Below, piece by piece: positions 23,256 to 30,444 of a DNA stretch of 39,565 bases (position 1 is the first letter of the stretch; the number at the start of each line of letters is the position of its first letter). Source of the DNA: DATHVI01 sp035461385 (lineage in GTDB: Bacteria; Actinomycetota; Thermoleophilia; Solirubrobacterales; 70-9); contig DATHVI010000065.1 of NCBI GenBank assembly GCA_035461385.1, positions 1 to 39,565 on the forward strand. Reading direction: 5' to 3'. A program made the position numbers and the translations under genes. Below the pieces are notes generated by a model, which saw only the letters and a list, made by a program, of their open reading frames with translations, did not search any database and was not told the origin of the DNA.

Positions 23256-23519
23256 CTAGCTGCCGCTGTAGTACTGGGCGTTTATCTCCGAGTACTTCGC
23301 CCACTCGTCGGGGAGCTGGTCCTCGGCGAAGCAGGCGTCGACCGGGCAGGCCTCGACGCAGGCATCGCAGTCGATGCACTCGTCGGGATCGATGTAGAGC
23401 TGCTCGACCGAGTCGTAGTCGGGCTCGTCGGGTGTCGGGTGAATGCAGTCGACCGGGCACACCTCGACGCATGAGTTGTCCTTCGTCCCGATGCAGGGCT
23501 CGGCGATGACGTAGGCCAC
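23256..23519 (-). CDS. Ferredoxin, probably 7Fe-8S type
   Basis: 87 residues from GTG 23519, preceded by AGAAGGGAAG as ribosome-binding site. MAYVIAEPCIGTKDNSC is the usual N-terminus. Cysteines are C9, C17, C21, C25 and C48, C51, C54, C58 (CIDCDACVEACP). The C-x7-C spacing in the first set is that of FdxA-like [3Fe-4S][4Fe-4S] ferredoxins. An ATG 26 codons upstream is in frame, but TAGAAT (23601-23596) overlaps it and would start transcription inside that stretch, leaving a leader of about 70 nt. It is a soluble electron carrier; partners are not encoded nearby. Confidence 0.93.
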   Translation of the reverse strand: MAYVIAEPCIGTKDNSCVEVCPVDCIHPTPDEPDYDSVEQLYIDPDECIDCDACVEACPVDACFAEDQLPDEWAKYSEINAQYYSGS

Positions 23520-23663
23520 GGTCGGCTTCCCTTCTTCTCGCTTTGCTCGGTTCGGCTCGTTCGGGGCGACCGGACTGCCCGGCCGGGGAGGCGACATTCT
23601 AGGCGAGATCGGGGGCGCCGCGAGGACTGCGCGGCGACCGCCGGACGCGCCCCGGGGCCTGGC

Positions 23664-23669
23664 TACAGT
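23664..23669 (+). promoter_or_regulatory. -10 element for the NAD-dependent epimerase gene
   Basis: TACAGT ends 8 bases before the ATG at 23678, without a ribosome-binding site. Confidence 0.45.
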
Positions 23670-23677
23670 AGTCGCCG

Positions 23678-24556
23678 ATGATCCTCGTCACGGGGGCAAC
23701 CGGGACCGTCGGCAGGGCGCTGGTGCCGCGGCTGCTCGAGGACGGCCACGAGGTCCGCGTCCTGGTCCGCGATCCCCGCAAGCTCGGTCGGCTGCGGGTC
23801 GAGGTCCGGCTCGCGCTCGGCGACCTCGTCGAGCTCGGCGATCCGCGAATCCGGCGCCAGGCGCTACGCGGGGTCAGCACCGTGGTCCATCTCGCGGCGG
23901 CGATCCGCGACCAGCCTCACGCCCCGGTCGAGGAGCTCAACGGCCTCGCGACCGCGCGGCTGCTGCGCAATGCCGAGGCCGCCGGGGTCGAGCGCTTCCT
24001 CTACTTCTCGGCGCTCGGCGCGAGCGAGTTCCAGCGGACGCGGTTCTTCCGCGCCAAGGCGCTCGCCGAACGGGCGGTCCGCGACTCGCCGCTCGAGACG
24101 ACGGTGATCGCGCCGTCGATCGTCTACGACCGCGACGACCCGTTCGTGCGCCTCGCGCGCCGGCTCTCGCTGCTCCCGGTGATCCCGATCTCGGGCTCGG
24201 GCGAGGCGGCGTTCGAGCCGATCTGGGCCGACGACGTCGCACGCGCCGTGCTCGGCGCCCTCGCCGGCGACGGCCGCCGCCGCTACGAGCTCGCCGGACC
24301 CGACCGGCTCACCTACGACCAGATCGCGCGCCTCGTCGCGGCGACAGCCGGGCGGCGGCGGCCGCTCGTCCACGTCCCGCTCGGCCTCGTCCGGCTCGGG
24401 CTCGTCTGGCTCCGGCGCCTGGTCGGCGAGACGGCGTTCGCGACCTGGGAGGAGGCCGAGCTGATGGAGGTGCCGATGGTCAGCGCCGCCGGCACCGCCG
24501 ACGCCCGGGCGCTCGGGGTCGAGCCGCGGCGGATGGTCGACGTGCTCGCCGGCTGA
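23678..24556 (+). CDS. NAD(P)-binding atypical SDR, complex I NDUFA9-like
   Basis: 292 residues. ILVTGATGTVGRALVPRLLEDGHEVRVLVRDP is the Rossmann start with TGATGxxG. VVHLAAAIRDQ and FLYFSALGAS follow, and RTRFFRAKALAERAVRDSPLETTVIAPSIVYDRDD replaces the YxxxK helix with a less canonical one. FEPIWADDVARAVLGAL and YELAGPDRLTYDQIARLVA are typical of the NDUFA9/YlbE-like group of atypical short-chain dehydrogenases. Such proteins bind NAD(P)H, but many have no known enzyme activity. The substrate is unknown. Convergent with groEL, sharing the hairpin region 24632-24700. Confidence 0.82.
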   Translation: MILVTGATGTVGRALVPRLLEDGHEVRVLVRDPRKLGRLRVEVRLALGDLVELGDPRIRRQALRGVSTVVHLAAAIRDQPHAPVEELNGLATARLLRNAEAAGVERFLYFSALGASEFQRTRFFRAKALAERAVRDSPLETTVIAPSIVYDRDDPFVRLARRLSLLPVIPISGSGEAAFEPIWADDVARAVLGALAGDGRRRYELAGPDRLTYDQIARLVAATAGRRRPLVHVPLGLVRLGLVWLRRLVGETAFATWEEAELMEVPMVSAAGTADARALGVEPRRMVDVLAG

Positions 24557-24631
24557 CCCGCTTGCGCTTGCGCTCGGCGCCAGGCGCGAACCGGGCGCCG
24601 CTCGCCGCGATTACCGGACGTGAACGCAGAA

Positions 24632-24700
24632 GGGCCCGGGCGTCGCCGCCCGGGCCCCTCGGAAGTCGCCCGCGTGACGCGGGCACTCGCCTGTTGCGAG
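24632..24700. terminator. Cluster of three hairpins between epimerase and groEL
   Basis: GGGCCCGGGCG-TCGC-CGCCCGGGCCC (24632-24657, 11-bp perfect stem), GCCCGCG-TGA-CGCGGGC (24668-24684) and CTCGC-CTGTT-GCGAG (24686-24700). On the minus strand the first is followed by TTCTGCGTTC, so it fits a terminator for groEL; it can also stop the convergent gene. The remaining bases of the 24557-24742 gap show nothing else. Confidence 0.75.
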
Positions 24701-24742
24701 GAATGGTAGGACCGCCGGCGCGGACCCTGCGTGCAGGCGCTC

Positions 24743-26377
24743 TTACATCATCCCGCCCATGTCGGGCATGCCGCCACCCGGGACGCCGGCCGGCTCCTTC
24801 TCCGGCGGCTCGGCGACGATCGCCTCGGTGGTGAGGATGTTCTTCGCGATCGACGCCGCGTTCTGGAGCGCCGACCGGGTCACCATCGTCGGGTCGATGA
24901 CCCCGGCCTCGGTGAGGTCGCCGTAATCGCCGGTATCGGCGTTGAGGCCCTCGCCGGGCTTCAGACCGCGGACCTTCTCGACCACGACCGAGCCCTCGAG
25001 CCCCGAGTTGTCGGCGATCTGACGGACCGGCGCCTCGAGCGAGCGGCGGATGATCTCCGCGCCCGTGCGCTCGTCGTTGTCGGTGAGGCCGTCGGAGTCG
25101 ATCGCGTCCTGAGCGTTCAGCAGCGCGACGCCGCCTCCGGGCACGATGCCCTCCTCGAGCGCCGCCCGGGTCGCCTGGAGCGCGTCCTCGACCCGGTGCT
25201 TCCTCTCCTTCATCTCGGTCTCGGTCGCGGCGCCGACCTTGACCACCGCGACCCCGCCGGCGAGCTTCGCGAGGCGCTCCTGGAGCTTCTCGCGGTCGAA
25301 GTCGGAGTCGGTGTTCTCGATCTCCTGGCGGATCTGGTTGATCCGGCCCTCGATCTGCTCCTTCTCCCCGGCGCCGTCGATGATCGTCGTCGTGTCCTTC
25401 GAGACGACGATCCGGCGGGCGCGGCCGAGCTGCGAGAGCTGGGTGTTCTCGAGCTTGAGGCCCATCTCCTCGGTGATCACCTCGCCACCGGTGAGGATCG
25501 CGATGTCCTCGAGCATCCGCTTGCGGCGGTCACCGAACCCGGGCGCCTTGACCGCGACGCCGGTGAAGGTGCCGCGGAGCTTGTTGACGACCAGGGTCGC
25601 GAGCGACTCGCCCTCGACGTCCTCGGCGACGATCAGCAGCGGCTTGCCGCCCTGCATCACCTGCTCGAGCACCGGGAGCATGTCGCGGACCGAGCCGATC
25701 TTCTGGTTCGCGATCAGGACATACGGGTCGTCGAGCACGGCCTCCATCCGATCCTGGTCGGTGACCATGTACGGCGAGATGTAGCCCTTGTCGAACTGCA
25801 TCCCCTCGGTGAACTCGAGCTCCATCCCGAAGGTCTGGCCCTCTTCGACGTTGACGACGCCGTCCTTGCCGACCTTCTCGATCGCGTCCGCGATGACGTT
25901 GCCGATCTCGTCGTCGGCGGCCGAGATCGCCGCGACGCGGGCGATCTGCTCCTTGCCGCCGACCTCGTGCGACTGCTTGTCTCGCAGGTGGGTGACCACC
26001 TGGTCGACCGCGAGCTCGATCCCGCGCCGAAGGGCGAGCGGGTTGGCGCCCGCGGCGACGTTCTTGAGCCCGTGGCGGACGATCGTCTGCGCGAGCAGGG
26101 TCGCGGTCGTCGTCCCGTCGCCGGCGACGTCGTTGGTCGCCGTCGCGACTTCGCGGACGAGCTGCGCGCCCTGGTTCTCGAACACGTCCTCGATCTCGAT
26201 CTCACGCGCGATCGTGACGCCGTCATTGGTGATCGTCGGAGCCCCGAACTTCTTGTCGAGGACGACGTAGCGGCCCTTCGGGCCGAGGGTCACCTTGACC
26301 GCGTTGGCGACCGCATCGACGCCGGCCTGGAGCGCTCCCCGGGCCTCGGCGTCGTACTTGAGCTCCTTATGAGCCAT
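24743..26377 (-). CDS. groEL: Chaperonin GroEL (60 kDa)
   Basis: 544 residues, ATG at 26377 with AAGGAGGAA upstream. VTLGPKGRYVVLDKKFG, NDGVTIAREIE, AGDGTTTATLLAQ (ATP-binding Asp) and VKAPGFGDRRKRMLEDIAILTGG are all intact, and the protein ends in a GGGMP...GGMM tail. It forms the double-ring folding chamber with GroES in the cytoplasm. It lies 45 bp downstream of groES as one operon under the CIRCE-bearing promoter at 26763-26828. The long antisense frame on the plus strand opposite this gene is a shadow. Confidence 0.98.
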   Translation of the reverse strand: MAHKELKYDAEARGALQAGVDAVANAVKVTLGPKGRYVVLDKKFGAPTITNDGVTIAREIEIEDVFENQGAQLVREVATATNDVAGDGTTTATLLAQTIVRHGLKNVAAGANPLALRRGIELAVDQVVTHLRDKQSHEVGGKEQIARVAAISAADDEIGNVIADAIEKVGKDGVVNVEEGQTFGMELEFTEGMQFDKGYISPYMVTDQDRMEAVLDDPYVLIANQKIGSVRDMLPVLEQVMQGGKPLLIVAEDVEGESLATLVVNKLRGTFTGVAVKAPGFGDRRKRMLEDIAILTGGEVITEEMGLKLENTQLSQLGRARRIVVSKDTTTIIDGAGEKEQIEGRINQIRQEIENTDSDFDREKLQERLAKLAGGVAVVKVGAATETEMKERKHRVEDALQATRAALEEGIVPGGGVALLNAQDAIDSDGLTDNDERTGAEIIRRSLEAPVRQIADNSGLEGSVVVEKVRGLKPGEGLNADTGDYGDLTEAGVIDPTMVTRSALQNAASIAKNILTTEAIVAEPPEKEPAGVPGGGMPDMGGMM

Positions 26378-26422
26378 CGCTTCAGTTCCTCCTTGTCTAA
26401 GTCAGTCGATTGCGAGCCGTCG

Positions 26423-26713
26423 TCAGACGACCTTCGCCAGCACGTCGGACTCGCGCAGCACGAGCAGGTCCTGGCCGTCGACCTTGATCTCGGTGCCGCC
26501 GTACTTCGAGTACAGGACCTCGTCGCCCTCGGCGACGTCGAGCGGGATCCGCTTCTCGCCGTCCTCGTCCCAGTTGCCCTCGCCGACGGCGACGACCTTG
26601 CCCTTCTGGGGCTTCTCCTTCGCCGTGTCGGGGAGGACGATGCCGCTGGCGGTCGTCTCCTCCTCCTCGATCGCCTGGACGACCAGCCGATCGCCAAGAG
26701 GCTTCAGGTTCAT
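26423..26713 (-). CDS. groES: Co-chaperonin GroES (10 kDa)
   Basis: 96 residues, with ACGGAGGTA as ribosome-binding site. LKPLGDRLVVQAIEEEETTASGIVLPDTAKEKPQKGKV contains the mobile loop (about 18-34), and GDEVLYSKYGGTEIKVDGQDLLVL the C-terminal block. It caps the GroEL cavity. First gene of groES-groEL. Confidence 0.98.
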   Translation of the reverse strand: MNLKPLGDRLVVQAIEEEETTASGIVLPDTAKEKPQKGKVVAVGEGNWDEDGEKRIPLDVAEGDEVLYSKYGGTEIKVDGQDLLVLRESDVLAKVV

Positions 26714-26762
26714 CGAGTGCTACCTCCGTGTCGTGTTTGCCCGGAAAGATTCCCCGCCCGTT

Positions 26763-26787
26763 TGGCACTCTACAGGTGAGAGTGCCA
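26763..26787 (-). promoter_or_regulatory. CIRCE operator (HrcA site) of groESL
   Basis: TGGCACTC-N9-GAGTGCCA is a perfect 8-bp inverted repeat matching the CIRCE consensus TTAGCACTC-N9-GAGTGCTAA at most positions, including the 9-bp spacer. It lies just downstream of the -10, so HrcA would block initiation until heat shock removes it. hrcA itself is not in this window. Confidence 0.92.
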
Positions 26788-26800
26788 GGGCGCGGTCGAG

Positions 26801-26828
26801 AGTGTAGCGACCGCCTAGCAAGTGTCAA
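26801..26828 (-). promoter_or_regulatory. Primary sigma-factor promoter of groESL
   Basis: On the minus strand, TTGACA (26828-26823) and TACACT (26806-26801) are separated by 16 bp. This is the closest match to a full -35/-10 consensus in the window. The predicted start is near 26794, leaving a leader of about 80 nt that contains CIRCE. Confidence 0.85.
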
Positions 26829-26830
26829 GG

Positions 26831-26855
26831 GATCTAAGCGAACAACACTTAGATC
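26831..26855. promoter_or_regulatory. Second inverted repeat abutting the groESL -35
   Basis: GATCTAAG (26831-26838) and CTTAGATC (26848-26855) form a perfect 8-bp repeat with a 9-bp spacer, starting two bases upstream of the -35. It has CIRCE-like geometry but a different sequence, and is neither a HAIR (HspR) site nor a usual LexA box. It is a candidate site for a second regulator. Confidence 0.6.
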
Positions 26856-26904
26856 GTTCCAAGCCCGGCCGCACCGGACGCCAAGAGGGAGGAGCGCCGC
26901 CAGC

Positions 26905-27008
26905 CCCGCCGCCCCCCGGACGCGGGAGGGGAATATTGGCCGGAGGCGTTGCTCCCGCGGCGCAACGCGCGGGTTCACACCCCTGGCGGAAGCGGAGGAG
27001 GTGGCGGG
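26905..27008 (+). repeat. Palindromic repeat element, copy C
   Basis: 104 bp; ends CCCGCCGCC (26905-26913) and GGTGGCGGG (27000-27008) are inverted with one G:T. The central hairpin is GCGTTGC-N9-GCAACGC. It shares CCCGGACGCGGGAG at the left and GCGGAAGCGGAGGAGG-CGGGC at the right with the other copies. It fills the space between the groESL control region and the ASCH gene, ending three bases before that gene's stop codon. Confidence 0.8.
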
Positions 27009-27011
27009 CAA

Positions 27012-27410
27012 TCAGTTCGGGGACGGCGGCTCGCCGTTGCCGAACTGCGGCGGCTCGACGATGCGCGAGAAGCGGACGACGCTCACCGTCTCGTCGTGGT
27101 CGATCTCGCGGCCGTAGATCTGGCGCAGGAAGCTGCACGTCTCCTCGAGCCGGCGGAACTCGGGGTTGTCGTGTTCGATGTCGCGCGGCGAGAGGTCGCG
27201 GACGCGCTTCACCTCGACGTCGTCGATCACTGCGGCGAAGATCTTCTGCTTCGGGCTGTGCTGGTAGCCGACCGTGATCCAGACCACCTGGCCCCGGTGG
27301 TACTTGGTCGACTTGTCGCCGAGACGGATCGTCGCCGTCTTGCGTCCGCGCTTGAGCTGGTCGATGAACGCGGGCGAGAAGAAGTTGATCGCGTAGAGAC
27401 CGGTGGTCAT
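27012..27410 (-). CDS. ASCH-domain protein
   Basis: 132 residues from ATG 27410. YAINFFSPAFIDQLKRGRKTATIRLGDKSTKYHRGQVVWITVG has the ASCH pattern: an Arg/Lys-rich loop with TATIR, then a beta strand. VIDDVEVKRVRDLSPRDIEHDNPEF is the following strand and helix. ASCH folds resemble PUA domains and bind RNA; some hydrolyse N4-acetylcytidine. The C-terminal end (NGEPPSPN) lies against repeat copy C, so the last residues may have been altered by the element. It has no ribosome-binding site; TACGCT (27425-27420) is a possible -10. Confidence 0.8.
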   Translation of the reverse strand: MTTGLYAINFFSPAFIDQLKRGRKTATIRLGDKSTKYHRGQVVWITVGYQHSPKQKIFAAVIDDVEVKRVRDLSPRDIEHDNPEFRRLEETCSFLRQIYGREIDHDETVSVVRFSRIVEPPQFGNGEPPSPN

Positions 27411-27445
27411 GGCGCTCGCAGCGTAATTGATCCCGGCGGGCGCGG

Positions 27446-28126
27446 TCAGCCCTGGAAGCCCTCGTCGCCGATCAGCGGCACGAACCGGCACGGCGCGATC
27501 GCCCGCCGCTCGAGCTCCTCGTCGCCGGCGCCCCCGGTCTCCGGCGGGCGGCGGAACAGGGTCAGCATGTCGACCCGTCGCTCCGCGATCGGGACGACGA
27601 GGCGGCCGCCCGGGGCGAGCTGGCCGAGCAGCGTGTGCGGGGGCGACGGCGCGGTGGCGTGAACGGCGATCGCATCGAACGGCGGCCGGTCGGGGGCGCC
27701 GAGGCTACCGTCGCCGACGATCACCTCGACGTTGGCGACGCCGAGGTCGGCCAGCGTCCCCTCGGCGGCGCGGGCGAGCTCGGCAACCCGCTCGATCGTC
27801 ACCACTTCGGCCGCGAGCCGCGACAGGACGCAGGCCGAGTAGCCCGACCCGGTGCCGATCTCGAGCACGCGCTCCGATCCCGAGAGCTCGAGCGCTTCGC
27901 AGATCGTCGCGACGATCCAAGGCTGGGAGATCGTCTGGCCGTGGCCGATCGGCAGTGCCGAGTCGGCATAGGCGCGGCGGCGCTCGCCGGCGGGGACGAA
28001 CCGCTCGCGCGGGACGTAGGCCATCGCCTCGAGAACCCGCGGGTCGGCGATGCCCCGGCGGCGGAGCTGGCGCTCGACCATCCGCGCTCGGTCAGCCGCG
28101 AGGTTGCGGTCGGCCCGCCAGCCCAT
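27446..28126 (-). CDS. pcm: Protein-L-isoaspartate O-methyltransferase-like
   Basis: 226 residues. MVERQLRRRGIADPRVLEAMAYVPRERFVP, PIGHGQTISQPWIVATICEALEL and VLEIGTGSGYSACVLSRLAAEVVTIERV are the standard PCMT blocks, the last being SAM motif I. LLGQLAPGGRLVVPI follows. It methylates abnormal L-isoaspartyl residues so damaged proteins can be repaired. The ATG overlaps the stop of the Crp-family gene by one base (TGATG), so the two are coupled, and the regulator may control this repair gene. Confidence 0.92.
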   Translation of the reverse strand: MGWRADRNLAADRARMVERQLRRRGIADPRVLEAMAYVPRERFVPAGERRRAYADSALPIGHGQTISQPWIVATICEALELSGSERVLEIGTGSGYSACVLSRLAAEVVTIERVAELARAAEGTLADLGVANVEVIVGDGSLGAPDRPPFDAIAVHATAPSPPHTLLGQLAPGGRLVVPIAERRVDMLTLFRRPPETGGAGDEELERRAIAPCRFVPLIGDEGFQG

Positions 28127-28809
28127 CAGAAGATGTAGGAGCGCAGGCGGCGCGGCTCGAGCACGGTCACGCGGCCGCGGCCGACCCGGACGACCTCGGC
28201 GCGCTCGAGCGTTGCGAGGAAGCGACTGACGCTCTCGCGCGAGGTGCCTGCGAGCTGGGCGAGGTCGGCCTGGGTCATCCGGACGGTGATCCCGTCGCGC
28301 CCCGGCGGGATCGCCTCCTCGGCGATCAGCTGGCTCAAGACGCCGGCGACACGGCTGGGCACGGTCTGGAACGACTGCCGCGCGACGCGCTCGTTCGTCT
28401 CGCGCAGGCGGCGGGTGATCGCGACGATCAGCTTCCAGGCGATGTCGCCGTTGGTCGAGATCACGCGCCTCACGTCCGCAGCGGGAAGCGCGAGCAGCTC
28501 GCTGTCCGACAGCGTCTCGACGCTCGCCGAGCGCAGTCCTCGATCGAGCATCGCGAGCTCGCCGAAGATGTCGCCGTGCCCGAGGGTGGCGAGGGCGATC
28601 GCGCGGCCGTCGGAGTGCTCACGGGTGACGCGCAGAGTCCCCTCGCGAACGATGTAGCAGGCGTCGCTGTCGTCGCCCTCGTGGAAGACGCGGACGCCCT
28701 TCGGGTAGGACCGGGGCACGGCGACGCGCGCGATTCGGTCGAGCTCCCCCTCGGAGAGCTCGGAGAACAGCGGCACGCGAGCCAGGAGTTCGGCGTTCTC
28801 CTCTCCCAA
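28126..28809 (-). CDS. Crp/Fnr-family transcriptional regulator
   Basis: 227 residues from a TTG at 28809; GATAAT (28823-28818) ends 8 bases upstream, supporting a leaderless TTG start. A cyclic-nucleotide-binding beta barrel occupies about 10-115 (LFSELSEGELDRIA, FHEGDDSDACYIVREGTLRVT, FGELAMLDRGLRSASVET in segments), followed by a dimer helix and an HTH (TQADLAQLAGTSRESVSRFLATLERAEVV). There are no N-terminal cysteines for an Fe-S cluster, so it is more like Crp than Fnr. It is coupled to pcm. Confidence 0.93.
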   Translation of the reverse strand: MGEENAELLARVPLFSELSEGELDRIARVAVPRSYPKGVRVFHEGDDSDACYIVREGTLRVTREHSDGRAIALATLGHGDIFGELAMLDRGLRSASVETLSDSELLALPAADVRRVISTNGDIAWKLIVAITRRLRETNERVARQSFQTVPSRVAGVLSQLIAEEAIPPGRDGITVRMTQADLAQLAGTSRESVSRFLATLERAEVVRVGRGRVTVLEPRRLRSYIF

Positions 28810-28863
28810 GGCCTCGGATTATCGCGCCGATTCGCAGTTCCGGGGGGCTCGCCCCGCCGCGGT

Positions 28864-29664
28864 TCAGGGCTTCAGCCGCCGGCCGGTCGTGAACAGGTAC
28901 TGCGACCACGCGATCACCGCCACGGTCAGCCCCCCGGTGACCGCGAAGCAGAGCCCGATTCCGACGTCGCTCACGCCGAGGAACCCGTAGCGGATCGCGT
29001 TGACGATGTAGAAGAGCGGGTTGACGTGGGAGAGCTCCTCCCATGGGCTCGCGAGCATCTCGATCGAGTAGAAGACCCCGCCGAGGAAGGTCAGCGGGAG
29101 GATGACGATGTTGTTGATGAACGTGTGGTGGTCGAACGTCTCCGCGTAGATGCCGACGATCACCCCGAGCGAGCCGAACAGCGCGATCAGCAGGACGACC
29201 GCCGCCAACAGCGCCAGCGGGTGGGCGACCGGCGCCCCGGTGAGCGGGATCGCGAGCGCGGCGAGGCCGCCGCCGATCAGCAGCGCCCTGTAGGCGCCAC
29301 CGAGGCTGAGGCCGAGGTTCACCATCCACGGGCGCATCGGGGCGGCGAGGACGTCGTCGATGTAGCGGTCCGAACGCGCCTGGAAGATCGAGCTCGAGTT
29401 GTTCGAGTAAGCGGCCTGCGCCATCGCCATCGCGAGCAGCCCCGGGACGATGAACACCTCGTACTCGAACCCCGCAACCTCGCGGATCCGGCTCCCGAGC
29501 GAGAGCCCGAAGACGAGGATGAAGAGGATCGAGGAGACGACCGGGGCGAGCATCGTCTGGGTCCAGAGCTTCGTCACCCGCAGGCATTCGCGGGCCGAGA
29601 GCCAGAGCAGGCCTCGCCAGGGCTCGGGGCGCTGCTCTTTGCGGTCGATCGCCGCCGGCCTCAC
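28864..29664 (-). CDS. ABC-2 type exporter permease
   Basis: 266 residues with six hydrophobic segments. LAPVVSSILFILVFGLSLG, EVFIVPGLLAMAMAQAAYSNNSSSIF, RYIDDVLAAPMRPW and LTFLGGVFYSIEMLASPWEELSHVNPLFYIVNAIRYGF match the ABC2_membrane/DrrB-NodJ type. It pairs with the ATPase gene just upstream (4-bp GTGA overlap). The pair exports a lipid, polysaccharide or drug; no sequence feature identifies which. A 54-bp gap separates it from the Crp gene. Confidence 0.92.
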   Translation of the reverse strand: MRPAAIDRKEQRPEPWRGLLWLSARECLRVTKLWTQTMLAPVVSSILFILVFGLSLGSRIREVAGFEYEVFIVPGLLAMAMAQAAYSNNSSSIFQARSDRYIDDVLAAPMRPWMVNLGLSLGGAYRALLIGGGLAALAIPLTGAPVAHPLALLAAVVLLIALFGSLGVIVGIYAETFDHHTFINNIVILPLTFLGGVFYSIEMLASPWEELSHVNPLFYIVNAIRYGFLGVSDVGIGLCFAVTGGLTVAVIAWSQYLFTTGRRLKP

Positions 29665-30416
29665 GCCGGAACCTCGGTCGAGGCCGCGCCGCCGACAGCC
29701 TTCAGGTAGACGTGCTCGAGGCTCTCGGCGCCGAACTCGCGCTTCAGCCCCTCAGGGTCGGAGCGGGCGACGATCTCGCCGGCGGCGATCAGCGCGATGT
29801 CCTCGCAGAGCGCCTCGGCCTCCTCGAGGTAGTGGGTCGTGAGGACGATCGTCGTCCCCTCGCTGTGCAGGCGGCGGATGTAGCGCCAGAGCTCGCGGCG
29901 AAGCTCGATGTCGACCCCGGCGGTCGGCTCATCGAGGATCACCAGCCGCGGCTCGTGGAGCAGGGCGCGGGCGAGCAGCAGCCGGCGGCGCATCCCGCCG
30001 GAGAGCTTCGGCGCCCGAACGTCGGCCTTCGCCCGCAGGTCGAAGACGTCGATCATCTCCTCGGCCCGCTCGCGCGCCCGCGCCCGCGGGAGCCCGTAGT
30101 AGCCGCCGTGGTAGACGAGCGCCTCGCGGACGCTGAGGAACCGATCGAGGTTCGGGTCCTGCTCGGCGAGGCCGATCATCCGCCGCGCCTCGAGGCTCGT
30201 CGCCGGCCGGCCGAAGACCTCGATCTCTCCCGCGGTCGTCCGGACCAGGTTGCAGACCGCGTTGATCAGCGTCGTCTTGCCGGCGCCGTTCGGGCCGAGC
30301 AACCCGAAGAACTCGCCCGCCGGGACCTCGAGTTCGAGCCGCTCGAGCGCGACGGTGCCGTCGTCGTAGCGCTTGTGCAGATCGCGGATCGAGAGCGCCG
30401 GAGCGTCGGTGATCAT
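29661..30416 (-). CDS. ABC transporter ATPase (DrrA/NodI-type)
   Basis: 251 residues from ATG 30416 (TACCCT at 30429-30424, no ribosome-binding site). GLLGPNGAGKTTLINAV is Walker A, LAEQDPNLDRFLSVRE the Q-loop, LSGGMRRRLLLARALL the signature, LVILDEPTAGVDIELR Walker B, and VLTTHYLEEAEALCED the H-loop. It powers the permease encoded by the overlapping downstream gene. An in-frame upstream extension to 30488 overlaps the glycosylase gene and is unlikely to be used. Confidence 0.94.
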   Translation of the reverse strand: MITDAPALSIRDLHKRYDDGTVALERLELEVPAGEFFGLLGPNGAGKTTLINAVCNLVRTTAGEIEVFGRPATSLEARRMIGLAEQDPNLDRFLSVREALVYHGGYYGLPRARARERAEEMIDVFDLRAKADVRAPKLSGGMRRRLLLARALLHEPRLVILDEPTAGVDIELRRELWRYIRRLHSEGTTIVLTTHYLEEAEALCEDIALIAAGEIVARSDPEGLKREFGAESLEHVYLKAVGGAASTEVPA

Positions 30417-30444
30417 CCCGATCAGGGTAGGAGCCCGGCCCCGC

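Noticed and set aside
24731..26779. Long plus-strand open frame (682 codons) opposite groEL/groES
   Set aside because: It mirrors groESL codons in a very GC-rich genome; composition is Asp/Leu/Val/Arg-rich without any family motif.
26822..27662. Plus-strand frames running through repeat copy C (26822-27277, 26949-27662)
   Set aside because: They lie opposite the ASCH and pcm genes and show only low-complexity Gly/Arg sequence; the element simply lacks stops.
28845..28865. CGGGG-GCTCG-CCCCG stretch between the Crp gene and ABC permease as an element copy
   Set aside because: Only a short hairpin; lacks the left and right element ends.
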